DNA from: Clostridiaceae bacterium
GTDB lineage: Bacteria > Bacillota > Clostridia > Christensenellales > CAG-917
Assembly (NCBI GenBank): GCA_031289315.1
Contig: JAITPR010000012.1
Location: 1 to 64,000, forward strand
Reading direction: 5' to 3'
DNA: 64,000 bases
Under the pieces are notes generated by a model. The model was not told the DNA's origin. It made no database searches and saw only the letters and a list, made by a program, of their open reading frames with translations. Positions 63,581-64,000 of the stretch are shown here, one piece after another (positions within the stretch are counted from its first letter, which is position 1; every line of letters starts with the position of its first letter). Made by a program: the position numbers and the translations under genes.

Positions 63581-64000
63581 ATGAAACACCTATTGAAGCT
63601 TGAAGATTTAACTGAAAGCGAAATCCTTGAGATTCTTGATTTGGCGGATAAGCTGAAAAAAGAGAATAAAAAGGGCATTAAACATCGCATTTTGGAGGGC
63701 AAAACCCTCGGAATGATTTTTTCTAAGGCTTCCACACGTACGCGCGTATCCTTTGAAACGGGCATATATCAGTTGGGCGGCATAGGGCTGTTCCTAAACG
63801 GCAACGAGTTACAGTTGGGGCGCGGAGAGCCGATCAAGGATACCGCGCGAGTATTGTCGCGCTATCTTGACGGCATTATGATACGTACATTTAAGCAAAG
63901 TGACGTTGAGGATTTGGCTAAATACGGCTCTATACCCATCATAAACGGGCTTACGGACTATTGCCACCCGTGTCAGGTGTTGGCGGATTTACAGACCGTA
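63581..64000 (+). CDS. argF: Ornithine carbamoyltransferase (partial, cut by window end)
   Basis: The first 140 codons of a transferase that makes citrulline from ornithine and carbamoyl phosphate. The carbamoyl-phosphate loop [12 protein letters not shown] and the [11 protein letters not shown] motif (ending at the window edge) identify ornithine rather than aspartate carbamoyltransferase, as does [28 protein letters not shown] precedes the ATG. A MITE-related palindrome (63523-63536) lies between the argH terminator and the start. Confidence 0.95.
   Translation, partial: MKHLLKLEDLTESEILEILDLADKLKKENKKGIKHRILEGKTLGMIFSKASTRTRVSFETGIYQLGGIGLFLNGNELQLGRGEPIKDTARVLSRYLDGIMIRTFKQSDVEDLAKYGSIPIINGLTDYCHPCQVLADLQTV

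Noticed and set aside
1-64000. tRNA, rRNA or SRP RNA genes
   Set aside because: No tRNA T-loop or anticodon patterns, rRNA segments or SRP RNA core were found on either strand by eye.

Overview
The window reads as a chromosomal segment of a Gram-positive, low-to-mid GC member of the Bacillota (Clostridia side). Support for this: gene order closely follows Bacillus/Clostridium blocks (tig-clpP-clpX-lon-engB; ylxM-ffh-rpsP-khpA-rimM-trmD-rbgA-rnhB; M16 peptidase-ftsK/spoIIIE-rimO-pgsA-cinA-recA-rny), RNase Y, CarD and RNase HII are present, ribosome binding sites are strong AGGAGG types, promoters are TTGACA-N17-TATAAT types, and surface proteins are lipoproteins of single-membrane style. A PGK-TPI fusion, an NfnAB pair and a short ThiC suggest an anaerobic fermenter. 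Genus cannot be read from the sequence; an uncultured gut or rumen clostridial lineage is my inference. No phage, CRISPR array, rRNA or tRNA was seen.

Layout. 1-2.2 kb: an AAA+/DUF4143 ATPase framed by tandem repeats and by inverted copies of a palindromic repeat. 2.2-7 kb: trmL, a PGK-TPI fusion and phosphoglycerate mutase, the lower-glycolysis block. 7.3-14.4 kb: protein quality control (trigger factor, ClpP, ClpX, Lon) and the ribosome GTPase EngB. 14.7-16.4 kb: an SGNH-hydrolase lipoprotein. 16.6-23.7 kb: SRP, ribosomal protein and tRNA-modification genes. 24-27 kb: a membrane glycosyltransferase-like protein and a Cys-containing hypothetical. 27.3-32.7 kb: a TPP-riboswitch operon (thiC, thiW, thiM, thiE, HAD phosphatase, thiD) that makes the pyrimidine but only salvages the thiazole. 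32.8-34.2 kb: a phosphoesterase and a degenerate NodB protein. 34.5-47.5 kb: M16 peptidase, FtsK, RimO, PgsA, CinA-C, RecA, RNase Y, Xaa-Pro peptidase. 48.2-49.9 kb: a cysteine desulfurase divergent from a DUF3343 Se/S-carrier-like gene. 50-54.4 kb: Nth, NfnA, NfnB, Obg. 54.7-60.2 kb: CarD, a Cys-rich small protein, and two BspA-type leucine-rich proteins. 60.5-64 kb: argG, argH and the start of argF.

The most unusual content lies between and around genes. Four families or patterns recur: (i) a roughly 70-bp MITE-like inverted-repeat element with GTGTGGACAAT ends, six long copies and several short ones; (ii) a shared terminator hairpin with AACGCGGTT arms at four gene 3' ends; (iii) a palindromic TTTCGAC...GCTCAAGGTGACAGTC repeat; and (iv) tandem duplications of 35-88 bp at more than ten loci. 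Three of those duplications copy the start region of a gene (trmL, rbgA, thiM) and so create short upstream reading frames. Two neighbouring glycolytic enzymes also carry large charged insertions.
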